Below are positions 1-8,973 of a stretch of 39,497 bases of DNA, piece after piece. The notes under the pieces are model-generated. The model ran no database searches. It was not told the origin of the DNA and was given only the letters and a program-made list of their open reading frames with translations. The DNA comes from an uncultured Prevotellaceae bacterium (GTDB lineage Bacteria > Bacteroidota > Bacteroidia > Bacteroidales > Bacteroidaceae), in the NCBI GenBank assembly GCA_946415525.1, contig CAMKSZ010000005.1, forward strand, positions 1-39,497, read 5' to 3'. The stretch's first letter is position 1. Each line of letters opens with the position of its first letter. The position numbers and the translations under genes are program-made.

Positions 1-1432
1 TGAGTTTGCTGCCCACGGTGCCGATGCCGCAGATGAAGAGGTTGAGCACCTTGTACTCCGACAGGAAGAAGGAGTCGTGGAGCACGTTAAGCGACTTGCG
101 CAGGAAGCGGCCTTCCACCACAAACGAGATATTGGTCTCGGAGGCACCCTGTGCACAGGCGATGACGCTGATGCCGCTGCGGCCTAAGGTGCCAAACAGT
201 TTGCCGGCGATGCCGGGCGTGTGCTTCATGTTCTCGCCCACGATGGCGATGGTGGCCAGTCCGCTCTCGGCGTGCATGGGGAACATGGCGCCCGTCTCAA
301 TCTCCTTGGCGAATTCGGCGTTGAGCACATCGACGGCAGAGGCGGCATCGACATCGCGCACGCCGATGGAGGTGGAGTTCTCCGAAGAGGCTTGCGACAC
401 CATGAACACGGAGATGCCGTTGGCGGCCAATGCGGAGAAGATGCGGCGGTTGACGCCTATCACGCCCACCATCGACAGACCGGTCACCGTGATGAGTGTC
501 GTCCCGCTGATGCTGGAGATACCCTTGATGGGCTTCTGGTCGTTGGTCACCTTTTCCTTGATGATGGTACCGGGATTGGTGGGATTGAAGGTGTTCTTCA
601 CCAATATGGGGATGTTTTTCACACACACCGGATAGATGGTGGGAGGGTAGATGACCTTGGCGCCGAAGTTGCAAAGTTCCATGGCCTCGATGTAACTCAA
701 CTCATTGATGGTATAGGCGGTCTTGATGACCTTGGGGTCGGCGGTCATGAAGCCATCGACATCGGTCCAAATCTCTAACAGTTCGGCATCGAGGGCTGCC
801 GCGATGATGGCGGCGGTGTAGTCGCTGCCGCCGCGCCCGAGGTTGGTCACCTCGCGGGTGTCGCGGTCGCGGCTGATGAAGCCGGGCACCAACGACACCT
901 TGGGCAGGTCGGCGAATGTCTCGCGCACCAACCGGTTGGTCAGTTCGCTGTCGAGCGTGTGCTTGCCGCCCTTGCGGAAGGTTTTGATAAACTGCCTCGC
1001 GTCATACCACTTGGCACCCTTGATGAGGGTGGCGACGATGTTGCTGCTCAGGCGCTCGCCGTAACTGACGATGGCGTCGAGGGTTTTCTCGCTGAGGTCG
1101 TGAATGAGATAGACACCGAAATAAATGCTTTTCAGTTGTTCGAAGAGCGAGTCGATGGTCTGGAAAAGTTGCTCGCGCTTGCGAGGCTCGGTGATGATGG
1201 TGTCGATCATCTGGTGGTGGCGGTCCACCATGGCCTGGAATTCGTCGCGGTAACTCTCGTCGCCCTTCAGGGCGAGTTGAGAGGTGGCTATCAACTTGTC
1301 GGTAATGCCCCCTAAGGCGCTCACCACTACTACTACTGGTTGCCGGCGCGACTCTGTCTCTACGATGCGCTTCAGGCTCAAGATGCTTTTTACGGAACCA
1401 ACGGATGTTCCGCCGAATTTCAATACTTTCAT
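1..1432 (-). CDS. thrA: Bifunctional aspartokinase/homoserine dehydrogenase, N-terminal part (runs off the left edge)
   Basis: Reverse-strand translation from ATG at 1432 gives MKVLKFGGTSVGSVKSILSLKRIVETESRRQPVVVVVSALGGITDKL..., then ...NLGRGGSDYTAAIIAAALDAELLEIWTDVDGFMTADPK... and ACT-like ...NGISVFMVSQASSE...; it ends in ...LNLFICGIGTVGSKL, the start of a homoserine dehydrogenase Rossmann fold. Not in the ORF track because its stop lies outside the window. Confidence 0.95.
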   Translation of the reverse strand, partial: MKVLKFGGTSVGSVKSILSLKRIVETESRRQPVVVVVSALGGITDKLIATSQLALKGDESYRDEFQAMVDRHHQMIDTIITEPRKREQLFQTIDSLFEQLKSIYFGVYLIHDLSEKTLDAIVSYGERLSSNIVATLIKGAKWYDARQFIKTFRKGGKHTLDSELTNRLVRETFADLPKVSLVPGFISRDRDTREVTNLGRGGSDYTAAIIAAALDAELLEIWTDVDGFMTADPKVIKTAYTINELSYIEAMELCNFGAKVIYPPTIYPVCVKNIPILVKNTFNPTNPGTIIKEKVTNDQKPIKGISSISGTTLITVTGLSMVGVIGVNRRIFSALAANGISVFMVSQASSENSTSIGVRDVDAASAVDVLNAEFAKEIETGAMFPMHAESGLATIAIVGENMKHTPGIAGKLFGTLGRSGISVIACAQGASETNISFVVEGRFLRKSLNVLHDSFFLSEYKVLNLFICGIGTVGSKL

Positions 1433-1493
1433 TTGATGTTTAGTTGTTCATTTGGCACCCCAATACAAATGGGGCATTCTCCACAATTCGGTG

Positions 1494-1501
1494 CAAAAGT
1501 A
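1494..1501 (-). promoter_or_regulatory. Bacteroidota-type -7 element (TACTTTTG) for thrA
   Basis: Reverse complement TACTTTTG matches TAnnTTTG, with TTTG (1521-1524) 19 bp upstream, upstream of the thrA ATG. Confidence 0.55.
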
Positions 1502-1634
1502 CGAATATTCGCGCAACTGACAAAGTGAATCTGCAAAAAGATGACATTTGTGAACAAATGGCGTCCATTTGAGGCAAAATGAGGGCGAAATGCAAATACC
1601 TTGCAAGATTTCTTGCCGATTGCCGAAAAATTCG

Positions 1635-1642
1635 TATCTTTG
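1635..1642 (+). promoter_or_regulatory. Bacteroidota-type -7 element (TATCTTTG) for the amidohydrolase/fuc block
   Basis: TATCTTTG matches TAnnTTTG, 21 nt before the ATG at 1664. Confidence 0.5.
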
Positions 1643-1663
1643 CTACTCAAAAAAACACGAACC

Positions 1664-2581
1664 ATGAAAATCATTGATGCACACAGCCACTTGTGGCTAC
1701 GCCAAGACACCTCGTGGAATGGGATGCGGATTACCCCCCTGCCCAACGGACGGTCCATGTTCCTCGGTGAGGAAAGACAGATGTTGCCCCCCTTCATGAT
1801 AGACGGTCGCAACACCGCCGAGGTGTTCGTCTCCAACATGAACTACGCGCAGGTGTCTGCCGCCGTCGTCGTGCAGGAATTCATCGACGGACAGCAAAAC
1901 GAATACCTCGACATCGTGCGCAGGCAATACCACGACCGCTTCTTCGTCTGCGGCATGGCCGACTACCTGCACCCTGGTTTTTACGCCGAGGCCGCCGACC
2001 TCATCGACAGCGGGTTCCCGGGCATCGCCATCCCCGCCCACCGTATCATCACCGACAAAAAGCGGGTAATGCTCAATTCCGACGAGATGATGCGCATGTT
2101 CAAACTCATGGAGGAGCGCGGCATCATCCTCTCCATCACCTTGGCAGACGGAGGCACACAGGTGCCCGAACTGCGTGAGGTCATCGAGGAATGTCCGCGA
2201 CTGAAAGTGGCCATCGGCCATTTCGGCATGCCCACCGTCGATGGTTGGGAGGAGCAAGTCATGCTCGCCCGCCACGACAACGTCGTCGTTGAGTCGGGCG
2301 GCATCACCTGGCTCTACAATGCCGAGTTCTACCCCTTCCCGTCTGCCATCAAGGCCATCCGCAAGGCCATCGACCTCGTCGGCATCGACAAACTGATGTG
2401 GGGCAGCGACTACCCACGTACCATCACCGCCATCACTTATCGCATGTCGTATGATTTCATCCTCAAGAGCGACGAACTCAGCGATGAGGAGAAAACCGCT
2501 TTCCTCGGCGAGAACGCCCGGCGATTCTATGGTTTCGACCATCTCGTCGATTTGCCGTACGTTAAGAACATGTCAGAGTGA
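1664..2581 (+). CDS. Amidohydrolase family protein (amidohydrolase_2 / TIM-barrel metal-dependent hydrolase)
   Basis: MKIIDAHSHLWLRQ... N-terminal metal motif, ...VAIGHFGMP..., ...LMWGSDYPRT...; ATG at 1664 is preferred over the ORF-track start at 1601 because a promoter-like element lies between them. Confidence 0.85.
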   Translation: MKIIDAHSHLWLRQDTSWNGMRITPLPNGRSMFLGEERQMLPPFMIDGRNTAEVFVSNMNYAQVSAAVVVQEFIDGQQNEYLDIVRRQYHDRFFVCGMADYLHPGFYAEAADLIDSGFPGIAIPAHRIITDKKRVMLNSDEMMRMFKLMEERGIILSITLADGGTQVPELREVIEECPRLKVAIGHFGMPTVDGWEEQVMLARHDNVVVESGGITWLYNAEFYPFPSAIKAIRKAIDLVGIDKLMWGSDYPRTITAITYRMSYDFILKSDELSDEEKTAFLGENARRFYGFDHLVDLPYVKNMSE

Positions 2582-2632
2582 CCGGCACAACTTATTTGAA
2601 AACATCTACTAACAATCATGTAATAAGTAACA

Positions 2633-4456
2633 ATGAAGACAAACTATCCTAAAATCGGTATTCGGCCCACCATCGACGGCCGACAGGGAGGCATCCGCGA
2701 AAGCCTCGAAGAAAAAACAATGAACTTAGCCAAGGCTGTGAAGCAACTGATTGAGTCGAACTTGAAAAACGGCGACGGGTCGCCCGTGGAGTGCGTCATC
2801 AGCGACGAGACCATCGGACGCGTTGCCGAGAGCGCACGTTGCGCCGAGAAATTCGAGCGCGAGGGGGTGGGAGCCACCATCACCGTCACTTCCTGCTGGT
2901 GCTATGGTTCCGAGACCATGGACATGAACCCGCTCTATCCCAAGGCCGTGTGGGGCTTCAACGGGACAGAGCGTCCAGGCGCCGTCTATCTCGCCGCCGT
3001 CCTCGCCGCACATGCACAGAAGGGACTGCCAGCCTTCGGCATCTACGGGCATGACGTGCAGGACCTCGACGACAACACCATCCCCGCCGACGTGGCAGAG
3101 AAAATACTGCGTTTCGCCAAGGCGGCACAGGCTGTGGCCACCATGCGTGGCAAGAGTTACCTCTCGCTCGGCAACACCTGCATGGGCATCGCCGGGTCCA
3201 TCGTCAATGCCGACTTCTTGCAGGACTACCTCGGCATGCGCACGGAATATGTGTCGCTGGTGGAAATCCTGCGCCGCGTCGATTATGGCATCTACGACAA
3301 GGAGGAATTTGAGAAGGCCATGGCATGGGTGGAGAAATACTGCAAGCCCAACGAGGGACATGACTATAACGAAGACCGGCCGCTCTTCCCGGGCACGCCG
3401 ATGACCACCTTCAACGGCAAGGGCAAAGGCAAGAACCGGCAGGAAAAGGACGCCGACTGGGAGTTTACCGTGAAGACGATGATGATTATCCGCGACCTCA
3501 TGCAAGGTTCGGGGCGCTTGTACGAGATGGGCTACAAGGAAGAGGCCATCGGTCACAACGCCATCGCCGCCGGTGTGCAGGGACAGCGGCAGTGGACCGA
3601 CTACAAGCCCAATTTCGACTTCCCCGAGTCGCTCATGTGTACCTCGTTCGACTGGAACGGTCCGCGTGAGGCATATACTTTGGCCACGGAGAACGACTTC
3701 CTCAACGGCATGTCGATGCTCTTCGGACATCTGCTCACCAACAAGGGCGTGATGTTCTCCGACATACGCACCTACTGGAGTCCCGAGGCCGTGGAGCGCG
3801 TGGCTGGCAAGCGTCCGGAAGGCGGCGCCGCAGGCGGATTCATCCATCTCATCAACAGCGGTGCCACCACGTTGGACGCCACCGGCGCCATGTCCGACGA
3901 GAAGGGTTGTCCGACGATGAAGTCGCACTGGGAGATGACCGATGCCGACATGGAGGCATGCCTGAAGGCTACCAGTTGGATGCCCGCCGACCGCGACTAT
4001 TTCCGTGGCGGAGGCTATTCCTCGCATTTCCTCACCCGTGGAGGCATGCCCATGACCATGTTGCGCCTCAACTTGGTGAAAGGACTTGGTCCCGTGCTGC
4101 AACTTGCCGAGGGCTGGACGGTGGACCTCGACCCGGAGGTGAACGACATCCTCGACAAGCGTACCGACCCGACATGGCCCACCACTTGGTTCGCTCCGCG
4201 ACTCGACCCGACAAAAGACGCCTTCAAGGATGTCTATTCGGTGATGAACAACTGGGGCGCCAACCACGGTGCCATCGCCTATGGGCACATCGGGGCCGAC
4301 ATCATCACGCTCTGCAGCATCCTCCGCATCCCCGTGTGCATGCACAATGTCGAAGACAAGAACATCTTCCGACCTGCGGCATGGAACGCCTTCGGCATGG
4401 ACAAAGAGGGGGCCGACTACAGGGCTTGTGCCAATTTCGGTCCTATCTATAAATAA
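2633..4456 (+). CDS. fucI: L-fucose isomerase
   Basis: [40 protein letters not shown]...[64 protein letters not shown]..., characteristic of FucI. Confidence 0.96.
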   Translation: MKTNYPKIGIRPTIDGRQGGIRESLEEKTMNLAKAVKQLIESNLKNGDGSPVECVISDETIGRVAESARCAEKFEREGVGATITVTSCWCYGSETMDMNPLYPKAVWGFNGTERPGAVYLAAVLAAHAQKGLPAFGIYGHDVQDLDDNTIPADVAEKILRFAKAAQAVATMRGKSYLSLGNTCMGIAGSIVNADFLQDYLGMRTEYVSLVEILRRVDYGIYDKEEFEKAMAWVEKYCKPNEGHDYNEDRPLFPGTPMTTFNGKGKGKNRQEKDADWEFTVKTMMIIRDLMQGSGRLYEMGYKEEAIGHNAIAAGVQGQRQWTDYKPNFDFPESLMCTSFDWNGPREAYTLATENDFLNGMSMLFGHLLTNKGVMFSDIRTYWSPEAVERVAGKRPEGGAAGGFIHLINSGATTLDATGAMSDEKGCPTMKSHWEMTDADMEACLKATSWMPADRDYFRGGGYSSHFLTRGGMPMTMLRLNLVKGLGPVLQLAEGWTVDLDPEVNDILDKRTDPTWPTTWFAPRLDPTKDAFKDVYSVMNNWGANHGAIAYGHIGADIITLCSILRIPVCMHNVEDKNIFRPAAWNAFGMDKEGADYRACANFGPIYK

Positions 4457-4476
4457 AAAAGGTGCAGTTTCCAAAT

Positions 4477-4510
4477 ACTCCCCGCCCAAGGCGCGGCGGG
4501 GAGTCGTTTT
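4477..4510 (+). terminator. Hairpin between fucI and fucP (attenuator, partial terminator or mRNA-stabilising stem)
   Basis: ACTCCCCGCC (4477-4486) / GGCGGGGAGT (4495-4504), perfect 10-bp stem, followed by CGTTTT. Confidence 0.6.
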
Positions 4511-4545
4511 CCCTAAGGTGGGTACTAATCATTAAATAAAATATC

Positions 4546-5856
4546 ATGACCAAACCAAAACTCGTAGAGAGAAAATTCCTGTTCACGTTCATCCTCGTCA
4601 CGTCGCTCTTCGCGCTGTGGGGATTCGCCAACGACATCACCAACCCCATGGTGGCAGCCTTCCAGACACTCATGGAACTCACCGCCGCCAAGGCTTCGAT
4701 GGTGCAGTTCGCCTTCTATGGCGGATATGCCACCATGGCTGTGCCGGCTGCCCTCTTCATCCGGCGCTACAGTTACAAGAAAGGCGTCATGCTCGGGCTT
4801 GCCCTCTATGCGACGGGGGCTTTCCTGTTCATCCCGGCGGCTTCGTGGCAGAGTTTCACGTTCTTCTGCGTTTCCCTCTATGTGCTCACCTTCGGACTCG
4901 CCTTCCTTGAGACGACCGCCAACCCGTTCATCCTTTCCTTGGGCGACAAGGCGACCTCGACGCAGCGCCTCAACCTCGCACAGGCGTTCAACCCCATGGG
5001 GTCGCTCTGCGGCATGAGCGTGGCGTCGTTCATCGTGCTGCCACAACTAATCTCCGACCGCCGCGACGCTGCCGGACAAGTCATCTTCTCCACGCTCTCC
5101 GAGGCTGAGAAGGCCAACATCCGCTTGCACGACTTGGCAGTGATTCGCAATCCCTACGTCGCCATCGGACTGGTGGTGCTCTTCATGTTCTTTGTCTTCG
5201 CCTTCAGCAAGATGCCCAAGACGGAGAGCGAGGAGCGGAAGGCGCATGGCGAGACCCATACCGCCGGCGAGACGCTTTCCAACCTCTGGCACAACAAGGT
5301 CTATCGCGAGGGGGTGCTCACACAGATGTTCTATGTGGCTGCCCAGATCATGACCTGGACATTCATCATACAATATGCCGACCATTTGGGCATCAACAAG
5401 GCGACGGCGCAGAAATACAATATCGTGGCGATGGTGCTCTTCCTTTGCAGCCGATTCATCGCCACCTTCCTCATGCGGTATGTCAACACCAGGGTGCTGC
5501 TGTCGCTCTTCGCCATCGGGGCGGGTCTGTGTACTGCTGGCGCCATCTGCATCGTGGGCATGTTGGGCCTCTACTGCCTCGTCGGTGTGAGTTTCTTCAT
5601 GTCGCTGATGTTCCCCACCATCTATGGCATCGCGCTCGAGGAAGTCGATAGCCGCGACACGTCGCTCGGTGCCGCCTTCCTCGTCATGGCCATCGTAGGA
5701 GGTGCCATCATGCCGCCGCTTCAGGGAATGATCATCGACCAAAAGGTCATCATGGGGCATCCCGCAGTCAACTGCTCTTTCATCCTTCCTTTCCTCTGCT
5801 TCGTTTTCATCTGCATCTACGGATGGCGGTCGCACAAGGCAATGAAGGGAGAGTAG
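4546..5856 (+). CDS. fucP: L-fucose:H+ symporter-like MFS permease
   Basis: MTKPKLVERKFLFTFILVTSLFALWGFANDITNPMVAAFQTLMELTAAKASMVQFAFYGGYATMAVPAALFIRRYSYKKGVMLGLALYATGAFLF..., FucP-type MFS. Confidence 0.92.
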   Translation: MTKPKLVERKFLFTFILVTSLFALWGFANDITNPMVAAFQTLMELTAAKASMVQFAFYGGYATMAVPAALFIRRYSYKKGVMLGLALYATGAFLFIPAASWQSFTFFCVSLYVLTFGLAFLETTANPFILSLGDKATSTQRLNLAQAFNPMGSLCGMSVASFIVLPQLISDRRDAAGQVIFSTLSEAEKANIRLHDLAVIRNPYVAIGLVVLFMFFVFAFSKMPKTESEERKAHGETHTAGETLSNLWHNKVYREGVLTQMFYVAAQIMTWTFIIQYADHLGINKATAQKYNIVAMVLFLCSRFIATFLMRYVNTRVLLSLFAIGAGLCTAGAICIVGMLGLYCLVGVSFFMSLMFPTIYGIALEEVDSRDTSLGAAFLVMAIVGGAIMPPLQGMIIDQKVIMGHPAVNCSFILPFLCFVFICIYGWRSHKAMKGE

Positions 5857-5887
5857 AGATTTGGAGTTTAGAAGTTTAATTAATTAA

Positions 5888-6083
5888 GGAGTTAAGGAGT
5901 TTGGGAGTTAAGGAGTTAAGGAGTTTAGACAATAGACTTGATTGCTCATCGTTAATAGGGGTAGAAATGTGCCTTTTACATAGCAATGGCTTCTAAGATA
6001 AACGATCGGTTAGTCTTATATTTCGCATTTGAGATAGGCAAGAGTATTGTCTAAACTCCCAAACTCCTTAACTCCTTAACTCC
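5888..6083. repeat. Inverted array of 8-bp GGAGTTAA/GGAGTTTG/GGAGTTTA units around a ~112-bp spacer
   Basis: Left arm 5888-5933: GGAGTTAA GGAGTTTG GGAGTTAA GGAGTTAA GGAGTTTA GACAAT. Right arm 6046-6083: ATTGTC TAAACTCC CAAACTCC TTAACTCC TTAACTCC, i.e. the reverse complement with four units instead of five. Confidence 0.85.
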
Positions 6084-6098
6084 TCACAAAAAAGAACT

Positions 6099-6449
6099 AT
6101 GATTACAAAAACGAAGAGATATGTCCAGACCATGGACTTGAAAGACGAGCCGGCACTCATCGCCCGCTATCGGCGTGCACACAGTCGTGAGGAAGCCTGG
6201 CAAGAGATTATCGACGGCATCCGGCAGGTGGGCATCCTTGAAATGGAGGTCTATATCTTCGGCAACCGACTTGTCATGGTGGTCGATACACCCGAAGACT
6301 TCTGTTGGGAGGAGGCGATGGCGCGATTGGCCACCCTTCCACGACAAGCCGAGTGGGAGGAGTATGTAGCGCAGTTCCAGCAATGCGACCCCACCGCCAC
6401 CAGCGACCAGAAGTGGCAGATGATGGAGCGCATCTTCCACCTCTATTGA
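6099..6449 (+). CDS. L-rhamnose mutarotase family protein (RhaM-like; possibly an L-fucose mutarotase)
   Basis: MITKTKRYVQTMDLKDEPALIARYRRAHSREEAWQEIIDGIRQVGILEMEVYIFGNRLVMVVDTPEDFCWEEAMARLATLPRQAEWEEYVAQFQ, COG3254-like; position next to fucI/fucP. Confidence 0.85.
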   Translation: MITKTKRYVQTMDLKDEPALIARYRRAHSREEAWQEIIDGIRQVGILEMEVYIFGNRLVMVVDTPEDFCWEEAMARLATLPRQAEWEEYVAQFQQCDPTATSDQKWQMMERIFHLY

Positions 6450-6582
6450 GATGGGTGCTTGCAGCCAGGATTCCCTCGTACGATTGTTGGGATATGAAGT
6501 GACGAGATGCTGATTTTTGTTGCCAATGTGGTTGTCTTGTCGCTTTTTATGCGCAAAATTTTGTGAAATGGAAAAAAAGTCG

Positions 6583-6590
6583 TTACTTTG
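6583..6590 (+). promoter_or_regulatory. Putative promoter (TTACTTTG -7-like, TTTTG at 6559)
   Basis: TTTTG - 19 bp - TTACTTTG, about 40 nt upstream of the ATG at 6630; imperfect match to TAnnTTTG. Confidence 0.35.
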
Positions 6591-6629
6591 CAGATTCTTA
6601 GAGATTATTCACTATAAAATAGTTTGATT

Positions 6630-7250
6630 ATGAGAAAATTACTATTCGCAATTGTAGCCTTTTTTGTAGCGGCTCCTTCGTTTGCTCAGTTTAGCAGTGG
6701 CGGCTTCTCCCTCGATGAGGAGCACGTGTATTGGGGTATGCGCATCGGTATCAATATGTCAAGCATCGGTGGCGACCTGAAAACAGACAAGGGGCGCACA
6801 GGCATGACCCTCGCCGGCATCGTTGGATTGAGAGTGTCGGAGAGCACCCCCGTCTTCTTGGAAAGCGGTCTCTACTACACCCAAAGAGGTGCCAACAAAC
6901 TGGAGGATGTAGTTGAAAACGACGGTACCGTTAAAGTAAAGCCCGGTGGACACCTCAACTACTTTGAGATTCCCGTGCTTATGAAATATGGCATCTCGAC
7001 AGAGAACAACGTTGCCATCCTGCCCTTCGTCGGCCCCTATCTCGCATTTGCCATCGCTGGCGACACCCGTTATCTCAACCGGACGGATATGGGTTTCAAA
7101 GTTGGTTGCGGTGTGGAGTGGAACAACCTCTACATTGAAGGTGCCTATCAGTTTGGCATCACCAACATTGCCGACGACGACCACCTGAAGATATCTTCGC
7201 CCTCGGCACATGGACATGGTTTCAACATCAACTTCGGTATCAATTTCTAA
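6630..7250 (+). CDS. Outer-membrane beta-barrel protein (PorT/porin family-like)
   Basis: Signal peptide MRKLLFAIVAFFVAAPSFAQ, then amphipathic barrel strands (...YWGMRIGINMSSIGGDL..., ...VFLESGLYYTQRGA..., ...HLNYFEIPVLMKYGI..., terminal ...FNINFGINF with C-terminal F). Confidence 0.8.
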   Translation: MRKLLFAIVAFFVAAPSFAQFSSGGFSLDEEHVYWGMRIGINMSSIGGDLKTDKGRTGMTLAGIVGLRVSESTPVFLESGLYYTQRGANKLEDVVENDGTVKVKPGGHLNYFEIPVLMKYGISTENNVAILPFVGPYLAFAIAGDTRYLNRTDMGFKVGCGVEWNNLYIEGAYQFGITNIADDDHLKISSPSAHGHGFNINFGINF

Positions 7251-7341
7251 TCACATCTGCTCATCGCCATTGGCATGAGTTTTCGCAGGCAGGGGGCCGG
7301 TCAGTGACGACACCCCTGCCTGCGAGCGTTTCATCCCTATC

Positions 7342-8919
7342 ATGGTAAAAGAATTACAAGTCAGAGTGGAGCCGAGGGTGGCTGCCTCGCAAGAGGCACT
7401 TGCCCGTTATGTGGCAGAGAGCGAAGGTCTCGACACCGCCGCCATCACCCATGTCCGCATCCTCCGCCGAAGCATCGACGCACGACAACGCAGGATTTTC
7501 GTCAACCTCTCGTTGCGGGTGTATGTCGGTGAACCGCCGCAGGACGACGAATATGTCAAGACAGAATACGGCGATGTCGGCGAGGCACCGCAGGTGGTTG
7601 TGGTGGGCGAAGGGCCTGGCGGACTTTTCGCCTCGCTACGCCTGATAGAGTTGGGTCTGCGCCCCGTGGTGTTGGAAAGGGGGAAGGACGTCACCGAACG
7701 TCGTCGCGACCTCGCCGCCATCGCCCGCACACAACAGGTGGACGCCAACAGCAATTATTGCTTTGGAGAGGGTGGGGCAGGAGCCTATTCCGACGGGAAA
7801 CTCTACACACGTTCCAAGAAAAGGGGAAATGTGGAGAAAATCCTCAACGTGTTTTGTCAGCACGGCGCCTCCACCGCCATTCTCGCCGACGCCCATCCCC
7901 ATATCGGAACCGATAAACTGCCCCGTGTCATCGCCAACATGCGCGACACCATCCTGAGATGCGGCGGCGAAGTGCACCACCAAACTTGTATGACCCGCCT
8001 CCTCGTCAAAGACGACGCGGTGGTGGGCGTGGAAGCCATCGACTTGCGCAGCGGCGACGAGAAAACATTCATGGGACCTGTCATCCTCGCCACCGGCCAT
8101 TCGGCAAGGGACGTCTATCGCTATCTCTATGATGCGGGCATCGAGATAGAGGCCAAAGGGTTGGCTGTGGGTGTCCGCTTGGAGCATCCATCCCATCTGA
8201 TAGACCAAATCCAATACCACAATAAGGAGGGACGTGGCAAATACCTGCCAGCAGCGGAATACAGCATGGTGACACAGGTGGACGGACGTGGCGTCTATTC
8301 ATTCTGCATGTGTCCCGGCGGTTTTGTCATCCCTGCCGCCACAGGACCGGAACAACTGGTCGTCAACGGCATGAGTCCCAGCAACCGAGGCACCAAGTGG
8401 TCGAACAGCGGCATGGTGGTGGAGGTGAGGGCAGAAGACATTCCCGGCGACGACCCGCTGAGGATGATGCGCTATCAGGAGAAACTGGAGCGCGACTGTT
8501 GGGTGGCGGGAGGACGGAGGCAGACAGCCCCCGCACAGCGAATGGCTGATTTCGTGGAAGGCAAGATGAGCACCAACCTTCCGAATGCTTCCTATGCCCC
8601 CGGACTGGTGGCATCCAACCTGCACGATTGGTTGCCGGCACCGATAGCCCATGGCTTGCGCCAAGGCTTTCTCACCTTTGGCAAGCATAGCCGCGGTTTC
8701 CTTACCAACGAGGCGGTGATGATTGCCGTGGAGAGTCGCACGTCGTCGCCAGTGAGGGTGACGCGCCGTCCCGACACGCTCCAGCATGTGCGGCTGAGGG
8801 GCCTCTTCCCATGTGGCGAGGGGGCAGGTTATGCTGGTGGCATCGTTTCGGCAGGAGTCGATGGGGAGCGTTGCGCCGAGATGTGCGCCGAGTATATGAG
8901 GGGTGTTTCGCAGGGATAA
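7342..8919 (+). CDS. FAD-dependent dehydrogenase (COG2509-like)
   Basis: ...VVVVGEGPGGLFASLRLIELGLRPVVLERGKDVTERRRDL... dinucleotide-binding motif, ...NYCFGEGGAGAYSDGKLYTRSKKRGN..., C-terminal ...GLFPCGEGAGYAGGIVSAGVDGERCAE.... Confidence 0.9.
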   Translation: MVKELQVRVEPRVAASQEALARYVAESEGLDTAAITHVRILRRSIDARQRRIFVNLSLRVYVGEPPQDDEYVKTEYGDVGEAPQVVVVGEGPGGLFASLRLIELGLRPVVLERGKDVTERRRDLAAIARTQQVDANSNYCFGEGGAGAYSDGKLYTRSKKRGNVEKILNVFCQHGASTAILADAHPHIGTDKLPRVIANMRDTILRCGGEVHHQTCMTRLLVKDDAVVGVEAIDLRSGDEKTFMGPVILATGHSARDVYRYLYDAGIEIEAKGLAVGVRLEHPSHLIDQIQYHNKEGRGKYLPAAEYSMVTQVDGRGVYSFCMCPGGFVIPAATGPEQLVVNGMSPSNRGTKWSNSGMVVEVRAEDIPGDDPLRMMRYQEKLERDCWVAGGRRQTAPAQRMADFVEGKMSTNLPNASYAPGLVASNLHDWLPAPIAHGLRQGFLTFGKHSRGFLTNEAVMIAVESRTSSPVRVTRRPDTLQHVRLRGLFPCGEGAGYAGGIVSAGVDGERCAEMCAEYMRGVSQG

Positions 8920-8926
8920 TAAAAAA

Positions 8927-8960
8927 GACGGACGCAGCACTGCTGCGTCCGTCGGTTTTT
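8927..8960. terminator. Bidirectional intrinsic terminator between convergent genes
   Basis: GACGGACGCAGCA (8927-8939) C TGCTGCGTCCGTC (8941-8953), perfect 13-bp stem flanked by AAAAAA on the left and TTTTT on the right. Confidence 0.9.
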
Positions 8961-8973
8961 GTCAAATTTGGTT

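Noticed and set aside
221-1315. Plus-strand ORFs over the first 1.3 kb
   Set aside because: They are antisense to thrA, which is open from 1432 to the window edge and matches aspartokinase throughout.
2726-4489. 587-aa open frame antisense to fucI
   Set aside because: Same codon-bias artefact opposite a clear FucI; no recognisable domain.
8927-8953. Perfect palindrome GACGGACGCAGCACTGCTGCGTCCGTC as a possible novel element
   Set aside because: Flanked by A- and T-runs between convergent genes; best explained as an ordinary bidirectional terminator.
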